Below, one piece after another: positions 46,905-57,614 of a stretch of DNA of 64,000 nucleotides (position 1 is its first letter; each line of letters begins with the position of its first letter). The translations under genes and the position numbers were made by a program. This stretch comes from Diaporthe sp. PMI_573. Its lineage: Eukaryota; Ascomycota; Sordariomycetes; Diaporthales; Diaporthaceae. Below the pieces are notes generated by a model. It searched no databases and was not told the DNA's origin. It saw nothing but the letters and a program-made list of their open reading frames with translations. The DNA lies in assembly GCA_021399435.1 (NCBI GenBank), contig JAJTUP010000019.1, positions 186,001 to 250,000 on the forward strand, read 5' to 3'.

Positions 46905-48191
46905 TTAGCCAACTGTGTTGAACATTGTCTCCACAAGCGCTTTTCTTAATGGAGTCAACACGCCTTGGGGAATATCATCCAGGAAGGTGGGCACACCAAT
47001 GCTCTTCCTCCCGAGGTTCGTAATCTCAGCGACGACGAGATACATATTGGCCATGCAGTCAATGTCGCCAAACTCTAATCGTTGTGAGTCGCATCCTTCG
47101 GGGAAATTGATCGCAGTCTTGGAGTTTCAAATGCCCCAAGTCATCCACTCGCGTTTTGGCGACGCATCTCCCCGGTATAGCCACCGCTGGCCGTAGGTAA
47201 GTTAAGCCAGTTGGGCTTGCAGAATGCATAGATACCTAGGTGGGTTGAGATGCCCCCATCGGACGCCATGATAGTCGCAGCGAAATCGCGTGCCTCCCAT
47301 TGAGAAGCGAGAGCCAGGTGGAGGCGGCAGCGCAGCCTGTTCCTGCACATCACGTCGAAAGGTGTGCGAAAGGTGTGCCAGAGAATTGGGCACCCGACAC
47401 GTCTTCTGAAGGATAGAAGTTTGATGGGCGCAGACCCTCCAAGTTCGCGATGGACTGCAGTGCCCTCTTGACCCTGTAAAAATTGTCCACCGCATCCAAA
47501 ACGTTGTCACTCATAGAAAACGCGATCGTCACCACTCCATCCATCGATATATCGCTGCTTCGGATGGAAAGACCGGTGGCACTGTGACCGTGAGTGCGCA
47601 AGGCTTGTGCAAGCTGCTGCACTATGTCTTCAGCGGGGCCGTCGCCCTTAGGCAGGAGTATCTTCCCGTTAGATAATCTTCGCAAGACGAATTGAAACTC
47701 CAAAGACGCTCTAATCTTCCGTTCCTGTCTGGAGCCAATCAACCAGCAAACATCCCGAAGGACCTCGCGTGGATCAATTTGACTTTCAGGTTCTTGCACA
47801 ACTCTTGCGAAGACAGTAGCACGACGTCTGCTGTCAACGCATGGATGTAAGCTCTTGTAGTCCGGAGCCAAGTTGCAAGTCTTATAAGAAGGATACATGT
47901 CCTCGGCGGCGGACTTTCCGTCTGGAAGGCTCGTGAGCGCGGCGGCACTGAAAGTCAACGGGATAGAGTCGTCGGAATCATTGTCGAAATGAAAAGGACC
48001 GTAAGCATGTGTGCGGTACATCCTGCCGAAGCTCTCGGCAGGGACAAGCTTCTCATTGAGGATGCCACGAAAGTCTGTCCACATGACGTGCACAAGCTCG
48101 CAATCGCGGTGGTTTTGCTTCCAGTCCTTGTAGGCGTACTTAACGGGATCTATGGTTGGCTTTTGGTGTATAAGGAGCCAGTTTCTAGAGC
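46905..48191 (-). pseudogene. Gene relic of unknown family, frameshifted and 5'-truncated
   Basis: On the minus strand a long frame is open from about 48191 (SRNWLLIHQKPTIDP…) through 47352, then shifts. The shift coincides with two tandem copies of an 11-bp unit (GAAAGGTGTGC on the plus strand, 47357-47367 and 47368-47378). Removing one copy restores the frame into …RNRLRCRLHLALASQWEARDF…, which stops at 47141. A further open segment (about 47108-46905, EFGDIDCMANMYLVVAEITN) follows in another frame. No start codon precedes the first segment; the sequence turns A+T-rich at about 48195. The family is not recognised. Confidence 0.55.
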
Positions 48192-48194
48192 ATG

Positions 48195-49265
48195 ATACAG
48201 TTAGTGGCGTCGCGAGGAGGGATTTGATTAATGCTATATAGAGGACAAAAGAGGATAAGTATGACTAAAGTAGAAAAGCTGAGATATTGGCAACAATAGG
48301 CTCCTATTCTACAGCTTGATGCTTAGGGAAAGCTGTGAGAAAGATGCAGCTATTATAAGAGTGGCAAGAATTGTAAAGAGAGTAGAAGCCCTAGGAAAAG
48401 GGCAAATGTTACAGGACTATAAACTAATTACTAAAGGTAAAAATGCCTAAAAGTAGTAATCAGTAGATTAGGCATCTACTACCTATATAAAATCTTAAAG
48501 TATAGTAAAAGGAGTAGTTATTAGTTACTTTAATGACGGCTTGGACTAAAGTGTAGATATTGCTTTACGATAATAGGTCCTTAAGGGAAGAATGAGGGTC
48601 TATAAGGAGGCGGGGTTTGTTAGGGTATCTCGAGGTATGTAAAGCTTATGAGAAGTTTATAAGAAACTTTCTAGGAAGATTACTATAGAAAGGAAGTTAG
48701 CGCGATAATATATGGTTGAGGGCTGGTAGGCTGCTAGGAAGAATTTACAGAGAGTTGGAAACCTATAAGGGAAGGTTTTAAAGTCAAAGGACCGTAGAAG
48801 TAAGAATTATTAGATAGAAACACTAGTACGGGAAGCTTTTTAGCAATTTTATTAAAACCTAGACTTCTGTTTAAATGGAAATTAAAGTACCTTCCCTACT
48901 ATACTTTCGAGCGGATTAGATGTTAGCTTGCGGCAGTGCTATAATCTACTAGCTTTAGGAGAGAGTGAAAACTGGCTAGCGGCTAATGGCTTGACTGTCG
49001 AGCATTATAATACGATAGTAAGCAGGATAAATTAAGATAGGCGTGTAACTGCTCGACTATTCTATTTCCTGCTTATGGCCCATTCTACAAAAATATACTT
49101 TATCCGAGCTTGGCACAGATGACAGGCCCTTATATAAGAAGTCATGGCTAGCCGGGTTAATGGTTATAGGTTAACAGTACTTTGTTAACTAGGCATCACG
49201 AAGTTAGAGCACAGTCTTTCCGCGTTCATAAATTGGCACTATAAGAATGTGTTCTTTGTAACAGA
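48195..49265. repeat. A+T-rich degraded element (RIP-like)
   Basis: The base composition changes sharply here: TA, TAG and TAA are abundant, no frame is open for long, and G+C-rich gene-like sequence resumes on both sides. Such islands in filamentous ascomycetes are usually transposons mutated by repeat-induced point mutation. I could not identify the original element or its ends. Confidence 0.5.
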
Positions 49266-50771
49266 TAGACAATCAAGTATAAACGTAGGCCAACTGGGCT
49301 GAAATTGGAGAAGCAGATTTGCGAGTCTCTCTCAATTTCTCCTATCAGTCTTTATCGCGTCATCCCCTTGGCCACCGTTTGTTTTGGGCGATGTCGGTAT
49401 GGAGAAATCCCTCGGGTAAGCAGATTAATTTGGAGCCGTTCCTCCAATTATCTGGAAGAAATGGTCATCGGCCTGCAGCGCGTTGGCGAGCTTCTTGTTT
49501 TCCGGGTGCGGCTCCATTTCGTCGAATTCTTACTGTTTGGGCCAAGGGGTGATGTCCTCAGCGAACTTCAGGCCCTCGGTTTACTCATCCTGCTTGGGAA
49601 GCCTCTTTGTATTTGAGTTCCGCGGCATCACTGATATTCTTCCAAGAGTACCGATTGCACAGATTTCCATGTCATCAAGGGGTCAATAGTCACAGATTCC
49701 GATAGATATAATGGTTTTCAAGACACAAATGGGCGAGCGAAGTTTAGCGAAATCTGCTATATGAGCGAGAATTAGTAGATCAGTGTGTACTGGAGAAGTT
49801 GTTATGTATTGTGCTTGGTTACTCTGCACTGGGCGTGTGCTTGACCCTGTTCATTTTGTCCTTCTCAGTCGCTGGGTCGGCTGGTGGCAAGTGGTCAGCA
49901 TTAGTCTAGATGTCTTGATCGGCTGCTCTTGTTGTTTCCGAGCACAGTTGAGCTCATCGCCCCTGTCAGCTATTGCGGTCTGCCGCGGATCACTGCAGGT
50001 TCCTAGTGGCAGTACGGCCGTCGCCATGACGCAGATGGACGTCACAGAAGTGGCAAAGCACATACGTGAAGCTAGGTAGCCTCGCTCATCGTACTCCTCT
50101 CCAGTGCTGTGGTGTGCCTGAGGCTTTGTAGACCAACACCATACATGCTGAGTAGCTGAATATCCTGCCGGATAACCTCAAGGCCACAAACATCTACCAG
50201 GAGTTACAACGGCAGCTCAATTATTCTTTCCGCAGCTCAATACGAGAGGCCGTCGTCTCTGCGTACCTAGGTATGCTAGGCACTGCCTAAGTGGCGCATG
50301 CAGTGGTCTGGAAAGATACAAGGGTGTGGCACTTGAGGCAAGGAGTGCATGGTGTGAGAGGCACCCATGGTATTTTCTCTCGACTTGCTGCAAGCTGGCG
50401 TCAAAAACAGTCATAAGCATGTTATCTGTCGCCGTCTATAAAACCTTCTTGGCAGCATCTTGGCGACCTGATGGTCATCCTGTCCTTCCTGCTTCTCATG
50501 ATTCAATTGGGCTGTTCCTGCCCAAGATACGCTCGGCGATACGAGAGTTTCCGGCCCCTCGCACACGTTTGTGTACGTGGAAGGCTACGTAATGGCCGAG
50601 TGGGTGCAGAGCCTTCGAGATTGGACCCAACTCTTCGGTCCCATCGCGTCCCATCAAGTGTGGGTCGTGCCGACACAATCGTCACCCACGCCGAGACCGG
50701 GGCTCGAGATGATCCCACATCGGGCTTGGGGTACATGGGTATCAAGATCCCATTTTTCAGGTGTGGGAATC
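49266..50771. other. Intergenic region upstream of the siderophore genes
   Basis: No supported gene. A minus-strand fragment near 49330-49610 has coding character (EGLKFAEDITPW before a GTAAGA) and may be a relic. A TACCTAGGTA palindrome is at 50264-50273. Confidence 0.4.
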
Positions 50772-50780
50772 TTATCAGAT
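50772..50780 (-). promoter_or_regulatory. SreA-type GATA site upstream of the acyl-CoA ligase
   Basis: TTATCAGAT on the plus strand is ATCTGATAA on the minus strand, an exact match to ATCWGATAA, the sequence bound by fungal iron-responsive GATA repressors (SreA/Urbs1 family). An inverted near-copy (ATCTGATTA) follows immediately, making a near-palindrome. It lies 646 bp before the ligase start. Confidence 0.7.
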
Positions 50781-51425
50781 CATCTGATTAAGTGCTTTCT
50801 CAGGCACACAACCGCTTGGCAGGCCAGGATCTAGACTAGACACCTACATTACATGGCCACCCATGTCCTTGCATCACCTCGCTAACTGCATGTGGCAGCT
50901 TAAACGGCCTGGGTGCCGACAGGTCTCGGCCTCGGCGTCGGAGCACCAGGGTGGTAGTATTCTGGGTCCCGTGTGGGAGGCGGCTCGAACGGGTAAAGAA
51001 GGAGAGAGATTCTATCAGCCCCACAGCGTCTGCAGTTTCGACCTGGAGCTAGGCTCGCGACTGGCGGGCATGATTGGGACGCTGGCGCCCTCTTCGGATC
51101 GTGGAATTTGAGGCAGGCCTGGCAGGGTGGGATATTTTGCCAGAGAGGGCCCATTCCCCCTGCTTCCACGGCAGCCATGGCAGGGCCCATATTTCCTCGA
51201 TGCCGTGGTCCGAGTATCCAAGCAGCCCCCGGCGCGAGGGAGAGACTCAGTACGTGGGTGGACAAAATGCTGAAAAGTTACCGTTGAAGATATACTCGTG
51301 GAGTGCAGCTAAGGCACGGTTTGTTTAAGGCGTCGGCGTCAACATCAGCAAAAACGGATCGACATCATCGAAACCTCGCTGAAATACTTCGAAAGCTCGA
51401 AGGCGCTTTCAACACAAGACCTACG
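50781..51425. other. Promoter region of the SidI-like gene
   Basis: Sequence between the GATA site and the ligase ATG. The ligase frame is open upstream to about 51303, but without an in-frame ATG before 51426. Nothing else was seen. Confidence 0.5.
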
Positions 51426-53265
51426 ATGGCAACACAAACCTTGCCCTCGGCCGTCGAGCAGCCCAACATCGAACGCCAAACCCCGTCGATTCTCCATGGT
51501 CCCGTCGACCCTCCTCTGAGCGACTTCACCCTCGGTGAACTTCTCGAACTACAGTGCCAGCACAATGGAGAGGCAGATTGCATCAGCATTCCGTGGACGG
51601 GAGCCCGCTGGTCCTACGATGACCTCCGCCGGCAATCTAGCCTGATTGCGCGGGCTCTGCTCGCCGAAGGAATCCGACATGGCGACCGAGTGGCCATCAT
51701 GGCTGGCAATTGTGAGCAATATGCGGCCATCTTCTTCGCAGTGGTGAGGATCGGCGCCATCCTCGTAATTCTCAACAACACATACACACCGTCCGAGGCC
51801 ATCTACGGGCTCGAGTTCACAGCGTGCAAGGTTTTCTTCACGACCAAGAAGATTGGAAGGACAAATAACGAGCCCCTGCTCGCACAGGTCGCGGCCAAGG
51901 ACAATGCGCCAAAGGTGATCATCCTGAGGGGCGACAGCGAGGGCTACAGGTCATACGAGGATATGATTCAGCAGGGCAGCAAGCAAGATAAAGCTGAGCT
52001 GTATAGGCAGGAGACTAAAGTCTCCACGTACGACGTGTGCAATCTTCAGTTCACGAGCGGCACCACGGGAAATCCCAAGGCAGCAATGCTCACCCACCAC
52101 AACATCGTCAACAACTCCCGCTTCATTGGCGATCGCATGCGCCTCACCAACCACGATGTACTCTGCTGCCCACCCCCGCTCTTCCACTGCTTCGGCCTCG
52201 TACTCGGACTTCTTGCGGTGATAACCCACGGCGCCAAGATAGTATACCCGGCCGAGGTGTTCGACGGCCCGGCGACCATCCGCGCGATCCAGGAGGAGCA
52301 GTGCACAGCACTCCACGGGGTGCCAGCCATGTTCGACACGCTGCTGGCACTGCCGGAGGCGGCCTCGCTCGACGCATCGAAGCTCCGTCTGCGCACGGGT
52401 ATCATCGCGGGGGCTCCCGTGCCGCGGTACCTGATGGAGCAGCTGGTGTCGCGGCTAGGCATGACCGAGTTCACGTCGTCGTACGGGCTGACCGAGGCCA
52501 GCCCGACCTGCTTCAACGCCTTCACCGACGACCCGATCAACACGCGCCTCAGCACGGTCGGCACGCTGATGCCGCACGCATACGCCAAGATCGTCGACCG
52601 CGAGGGTAACACGCTCCCCGTCGGCCAGAGGGGCGAGCTGCTCATGGGCGGCTACCAGCTGTGCGCGGGGTACTGGAACAACAGCGAGAAGACGGCCGAG
52701 GTCATGACGCGCGACGACAACGGGATGCTCTGGCTTCACACGGGCGATGAGGCTGTGTTTGACGAGCATGGCTACTGCAGCATCACTGGGCGGTTCAAGG
52801 ACATTATTATTCGAGGCAAGTTTCTGGAATCAACTGTCACTGCCAACCATCTGCGCGCCACTGGCGGGTCATCATTGAATATGTACGGACAACTAACACA
52901 TTCCAGGCGGCGAGAACATCTACCCCCTCGAGATTGAGGAGCGCCTCATGGCACACCCGTCGGTGTCGCTGGCGGTGGTCGTGGGCCTCAAGGACGAGCA
53001 CTACGGCGAGGTTGTGGGCGCGTTCCTGGATAGCAAGCCGAGTGCCAAGGGGCCCGAGTCACGCCTCACCAAGGCCGAGGTCCGCGAATGGGTCACCAAG
53101 AGGCTCGGCAAGCACAAGGCGCCCGCCCACGTGTTCTGGATGGGCGAGGGCGGTGTGCCGGCCACGGTACCGCTGACGGGCAGCGGCAAGGTGCGCAAGT
53201 TCGAGCTGGCCAAGCTGGGCGAGGAGATCCTGTCGAAGCAGGTGGGCAAGGAGGCCAAGCTTTAG
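51426..53265 (+). CDS. sidI: Acyl-CoA ligase, SidI-like (peroxisomal)
   Basis: Exons are 51426-52815 and 52907-53265 (582 aa). The intron is of GC-AG type (GCAAGT donor, CTAAC branch site, TTCCAG acceptor) and joins …DIIIRG-GENIYPLEIEE. The protein is an adenylate-forming ligase: LQFTSGTTGNPKAAMLTH is the P-loop-like AMP motif, SSYGLTEASPT follows, then WLHTGDEAVFDEHGY, GRFKDIIIRGGENIYP and the C-terminal Lys in GSGKVRKFEL. It ends AKL, a PTS1 peroxisome signal. With the SidF-like gene 1.1 kb downstream and ATCWGATAA sites nearby, the likely role is mevalonyl-CoA synthesis for fusarinine/coprogen-type siderophores, as for SidI. A plain 4-coumarate-CoA-ligase-like enzyme is the alternative. 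Confidence 0.75.
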
Positions 53266-53619
53266 ATTTTTTGTGCTTCTCTTCCCTATTTGTCTTTCAT
53301 GTTTATATTTATCTTCGCCTGATCTGTGCCTTCTTTGCTTGGATATAGATGTGGCTTTAGTTCTGGAGTTGGAGGAAGGAAGATATCCCTAGAGATAGAT
53401 AACACACGCAGAGCCTTGATCTTCTTCTACAACTTTACAACTTCCGGGAAGCTGAGACGTGAACCACCTAGCAGCAGCCAAGATGATCTTCCCAAGGGGT
53501 CTCGAGCGATCAACAAGATCACCAGCCAATCCAGGCGGAGGGGTCCGGTGGGAAATGCTTGGCCTCGGACGTCGCATCGGGAAAGGCTTAGCCCTCGCTG
53601 CGACCCACACCAGAATTTT

Positions 53620-53628
53620 TTATCTGAT
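53620..53628 (-). promoter_or_regulatory. SreA-type GATA site
   Basis: TTATCTGAT (ATCAGATAA on the minus strand) matches ATCWGATAA exactly. It is 772 bp upstream of the SidF-like start and 355 bp past the SidI-like stop. Confidence 0.65.
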
Positions 53629-53709
53629 CAGTCCAACCCCCAAAAGTCCCGCGCACACACCAGACCAGCGAGATCGGCACTCGAAGCAGCGCTAATTTGA
53701 TGAGATTTT

Positions 53710-53760
53710 TTATCAGATCCGCAGGATGGTGGGCCCGTTAACCCGCTAAAGTTATCAGAT
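53710..53760 (-). promoter_or_regulatory. Pair of SreA-type GATA sites
   Basis: Two copies of TTATCAGATCCG start at 53710 and 53752, each containing the reverse of ATCTGATAA. They are spaced 42 bp apart, about four helical turns, so two proteins could bind the same face. They lie 640-690 bp upstream of the SidF-like ATG. Confidence 0.72.
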
Positions 53761-54399
53761 CCGTGCTAATGCTAGCCTCCCCTTGTTCATCCACGCGTGG
53801 AAAGCTCTGGGCCGTCGCATTCGCCTGCGTGGCCCTCGGTGACAGGCTTTTGAAGTGGTTGCATTTTTCAACCTTCCAAGCACTCACCCAATCACGCCCC
53901 GTCCGGGACTATCTGGGGCATCATGCGTGGCTGCGACCCGACATGATGGAGAACACGTCGTATTCGCTCCCAGACGGAAACGAGCAGGTCGGCCTGGCCC
54001 TCAACGTCATTCGAGGGTGTGCACCCTTCGCCTTGCAACATGCTCTTCCGGGGTGAGCAAGCCACGAGAACACAACCTTGCTGGGCCGTTCGGCTGCTCG
54101 GCTCATCGGCAGTGCCTGACCCAGACTCAAGGGTCGATCTTGGGCCCTGTGCCAGCCTGGTGGGTGTCGCCTCGATACGAGATGTATTCATCAATCGGGG
54201 CCTGTTGGCGGGCCGACTTGTGGAACCTCCTGTGAAGAAGACATTATCTCTGTGGTGATGCCGGTGATATCCTCACGGCAGCTCTTTTGTGCTCTATCTC
54301 AGGTGCTCATCAAGTCTCAACTCACCGGCTTTTTGGTCTGTCAGTTTTAAAAGAACGTACCCGACCCCCAAACCCCCATCACCTACCTATAGTTGGAGA

Positions 54400-55740
54400 A
54401 TGGCACGCCTCTCGCTGGCAGACTGGCCTTCGGCCGACCCAGTCCTCAAGCTCCCGCACCCATACTTGACCCCGTACTTCATCACATCCTCCAGCAAGAC
54501 GACACCATCCTCCTCAGCCAAGCTGTACCAGCTGAGCACACCTGAACAGGTCGACTCCCAGTCACAGGCTCCTCCAGAGCCACTTCACAGCCAGAGCCTG
54601 CGCTTCAGCGAGCCCGAGGACCTCAAGTCCAGCGAGCTCCCTCCCCAGTCCAACAACACAGCATGGGCCCGCGCGCGGCGCTCGCCGTCATCCGCCCTCG
54701 TCTGGGACGGTGACGCCGCCCCAACGCTGGCTCAGGCATGGCTGTTCATCTATGTGCTGTTCACGGTCAGGCCGGACGAGGAATTCATCCGTCTCAGACT
54801 CGAGGGCACCGGCCGAGACACGCTCGCAGACCAGCTGTGCGCCACCATCCTGGCCGTCAACCACCCGCGGGACAACAGCCTCAACGCCAAGGCGCCGCCC
54901 GAGGAGCTGATTCTTCTGCGGGCATCCTTCTGGCAGGGCGCAGGGTCGCCCTTTGGCGCGCGCGGGGCCTGGGTACCTACAGACAGGCCCGGGACGGTGT
55001 ACGCCTCAGCCGCAGCCACGGCGCTGACGTACATGATGACCTCGAACGCGGGCGCGGCACAGGTGTGGCACCCCAGGCGGGCGCCCAAGCCGCGACCGGG
55101 CAGCACCGTGTACTCCCGATGGGTGCCGCACCTGCGCGAGACCTTTAGCATGGTGGCGCTGGACCACACCAACCCGGAGCACCTGGAACTGTTCCACGCG
55201 TGGCAGAACGACCCGCGCGTGAGTGCCGGGTGGGACGAGACGGGCACGCTGGACCAGCACCGCGAGTACCTGGCGCGGGCTCATGACGACCCACACCGCC
55301 TCGCGGTGCTGGCGGCCTTCGACGGGGTGTTCTTCGCGTACTTTGAGACGTACTGGGCCCGCGAGGACCCCCTCGGCGCGTACTACCCGAGCCGCGACTT
55401 CGACCGCGGCCGCGAAAGCCTCGTCGGCGACGTGCGCTATCGCGGCGCCCACCGCGTTGGGGCGTGGTGGAGCAGCCTCATGCACTATCTCTTTCTCGAC
55501 GATCCGCGCACGATGCAGGTTGTTGGGGACCCCAAGTTCACAAACTCCACTGTGCTGGCGTACGATCTTGTCCACGGGTTCGGCCTCGACAAGTTCGTCG
55601 ACCTGCCGAACAAGAGGGGCGCGCTGATGAGGTGCTCGCGTGAGCGCTTCTTTCAGATCTGCCCGCTTGCTGAGGACGAGCGCGAGAGGAAGCAGAAGGT
55701 CGTGGGAGGGACACTAGTCGGCCTGGTGCCAAAGCTGTGA
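54400..55740 (+). CDS. sidF: SidF-like N5-hydroxyornithine acyltransferase (peroxisomal)
   Basis: Single exon, 446 aa, starting at ATG 54400. The N-terminal region VLKLPHPYLTPYFI resembles the start of IucA/SidF proteins. The C-terminal ~200 residues form an IucB/MbtK-like acyltransferase domain (PF13523-type): DHTNPEHLELFHAWQNDPRV, GWDETGTLDQHREYL, FFAYFETYWAREDPLGAYY, RGAHRVGAWWSSLMHYLFLDD, and GDPKFTNSTVLAYDLVHGFG. It ends PKL, a PTS1 variant, in agreement with the peroxisomal location known for SidF. The role is transfer of anhydromevalonyl from CoA to N5-hydroxyornithine in extracellular siderophore synthesis. The acetyl-transferring SidL is the alternative, but the linked ligase favours SidF. 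It is probably repressed by iron through the upstream GATA sites. Confidence 0.85.
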   Translation: MARLSLADWPSADPVLKLPHPYLTPYFITSSSKTTPSSSAKLYQLSTPEQVDSQSQAPPEPLHSQSLRFSEPEDLKSSELPPQSNNTAWARARRSPSSALVWDGDAAPTLAQAWLFIYVLFTVRPDEEFIRLRLEGTGRDTLADQLCATILAVNHPRDNSLNAKAPPEELILLRASFWQGAGSPFGARGAWVPTDRPGTVYASAAATALTYMMTSNAGAAQVWHPRRAPKPRPGSTVYSRWVPHLRETFSMVALDHTNPEHLELFHAWQNDPRVSAGWDETGTLDQHREYLARAHDDPHRLAVLAAFDGVFFAYFETYWAREDPLGAYYPSRDFDRGRESLVGDVRYRGAHRVGAWWSSLMHYLFLDDPRTMQVVGDPKFTNSTVLAYDLVHGFGLDKFVDLPNKRGALMRCSRERFFQICPLAEDERERKQKVVGGTLVGLVPKL

Positions 55741-55967
55741 TGTGCGACTGACTGTTGGAGGATATATTGTATATACATCGGGCTGACTTGATTATAGACA
55801 TGGCCATAATAAATTTTTGTTTTATTTTAAATCGGGCCCAAGGTGAGAATTACGTCTGCCGTAGGCACAAAGTCCAGGCAAATATGTGTTGCCCGAGAAC
55901 TTCATGACAGACGCAATTTCTCTTCAACCAAGCAGTCCCTTCCGGTCATAAATCCACCCAATCCCCA

Positions 55968-57614
55968 TCAGCCCTCAACGGGGCTGCCCTTGGGCAGGCC
56001 AGGTTCCTGACCGAGCCGCATATGCCTCCAGCAGATGCCGAAACCCAGGTCATCACCAAAGAAGACCCTCATGACCTCCTCTCCAGCATCCACACCCTGG
56101 CCTGGGCTGTAAGACATGGCTTTCTTGCCTACAGCCAGCCCGATCATGGGCGGTATCTCACCCAGCTCCAGGAACTTTGGCGCCGTACCATTGAGCTTCT
56201 CCAGAATTAGCTCGTGGATGTTGTGCGCCGCATAATAGCCCATATGCATTGCAGCACCGCACCGCTTAATGCCGGACCACTTGATGACATCGCCAATACC
56301 AAAATGCACGTCGGCGTTGGGCACCTCGCCATCGAACCGGAGTTCCGGCCTGGCCCTGATCAGCCCTTCCTCCTCCAGCGCCTCCTTGGGCAGGAACTCG
56401 GTCGACGGCACGGGCCTGCTGACGGCCAGAATGACGACGCTGGCATCCATCTTGTGGCCATCAGCGAAGGTCACCTCGGTGACCTTCCGCCCGTCCTCCC
56501 GCGCCACCTCCTCCGTGCGAGCCAGCCGCCTCCCCAGCACCGTCTCGACGCCGGCTTCCCGCACGAGCTCCAGCGCCTTGTCCTTGCACTCGTCCGGCAG
56601 TGCCTCGGAGCTGAGCAGCTTCTCCCGCGAGTGCACGAGCGTGACGCGGACCTCGGGCCGCACCGTCTTGAGCTCGGCCGCCATCTCTATCCCCACCGCC
56701 CCGCCGCCCACCACCACGACGCCCGCGGGCGCGTCAGACACGGCTGCAATGTGCGCGCCCGCCTCGGCCAGGTACTGCTTGCGGTACAGGGACTGCGGAA
56801 CCACGGGCCACACGCGGCGCAGGCCAGTCGCTACGACGAGATAATCGTACGTCAGGTCCCTGGGCGCCTGCGTCGCTGTCTCGAGTACCGTGGCGCGCTT
56901 GCTGGACGGGTCGACTTTCGTGGCTTTGCCCTGGATCATGGTGATCTTTGGCGTCTTCAGCGCGGCCATGTCTTCGTATTTGACCCAGGCTTTGGTCGCG
57001 TATGCTTCGTCTGCGAGGGCTAGGGGAGAGCCGATCAGGTGGTCTTTGGGATATCATTAGCATAAACTACTGACCGGACGATTGGTAGTTTGAGGCTTTC
57101 AGTCATCCAATTCCTAGGAGATTGTACGAAACATTTCTCCAACCTGTAGCGACTGGCTCCAGTGGATCTCAACCGAGATTGTTGAGATGGGGCTTCGGCT
57201 GCCGAAAAGAAAAAGTGGTCTCGGATCAAGTGGTGAAATGGATGTAGTGAGGCATTCAAACGTACAGTAACCATCGCGCTCATCGACAATTGTAATATCA
57301 ACGGGGATCTTGCCATCGTGGCCTGGCACGGCTCCGTTCCCTTGTCGCGCGGCACGTCCCTCAGACAAGTCAAGCAAATTGAGCGCAGCCGACAAACCGC
57401 CATAGCAGCCGCCGAGGATGAGCACTTTGAAGGGAGTCGACTCAGACGAGGCATCAAATTGAGAACCCATAGTGGCGAGAGTTGAGGTATACCGAGGAGA
57501 AAGGCACGTAAATGAACATCTACTACTGAAGAGTGCGAGCTGTGACTTATGGACAAGGGAGCGACTGGGAAGAAAGAGGATGCCGCGGATGAGAGAGACT
57601 GCCAGAGACCGCAT
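55968..57614 (-). CDS. AIF/AMID-like FAD-dependent oxidoreductase
   Basis: Minus-strand exons are 57614-57266 (or 57470-57266) and 57043-55968. The 222-nt intron (GTACGT…CTAAT…AAAG) joins …VDERDGY-YHLIGSPLALAD. The product is 474 aa from ATG 57614 or 426 aa from ATG 57470. FAD binding is shown by FKVLILGGCYGGLSAALNL and NAD(P)H binding by GVVVVGGGAVGIEMAAEL; DYLVVATGLR and GIGDVIKWSGIKRCGAAMHM are typical of AMID/AIF-type flavoproteins. The longer form starts MRSLAVSLIRGILFLPSRSL, an Arg-rich amphipathic leader that looks like a mitochondrial presequence. Two ATCWGATAA sites lie about 230 bp upstream, so it may belong to the iron regulon. It is convergent with the SidF-like gene. Its role in siderophore metabolism is unknown. 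Confidence 0.87.

Larger units (their letters stand above)
53266..54399. other. Intergenic region between SidI-like and SidF-like genes
   Basis: 1.1 kb with no supported gene. It carries three ATCWGATAA sites (listed separately) and presumably the SidF-like promoter. Confidence 0.6.

Noticed and set aside
49330..49610. Minus-strand coding-like fragment near 49.5 kb
   Set aside because: Too short, with stops in the neighbouring frames and no second exon found.
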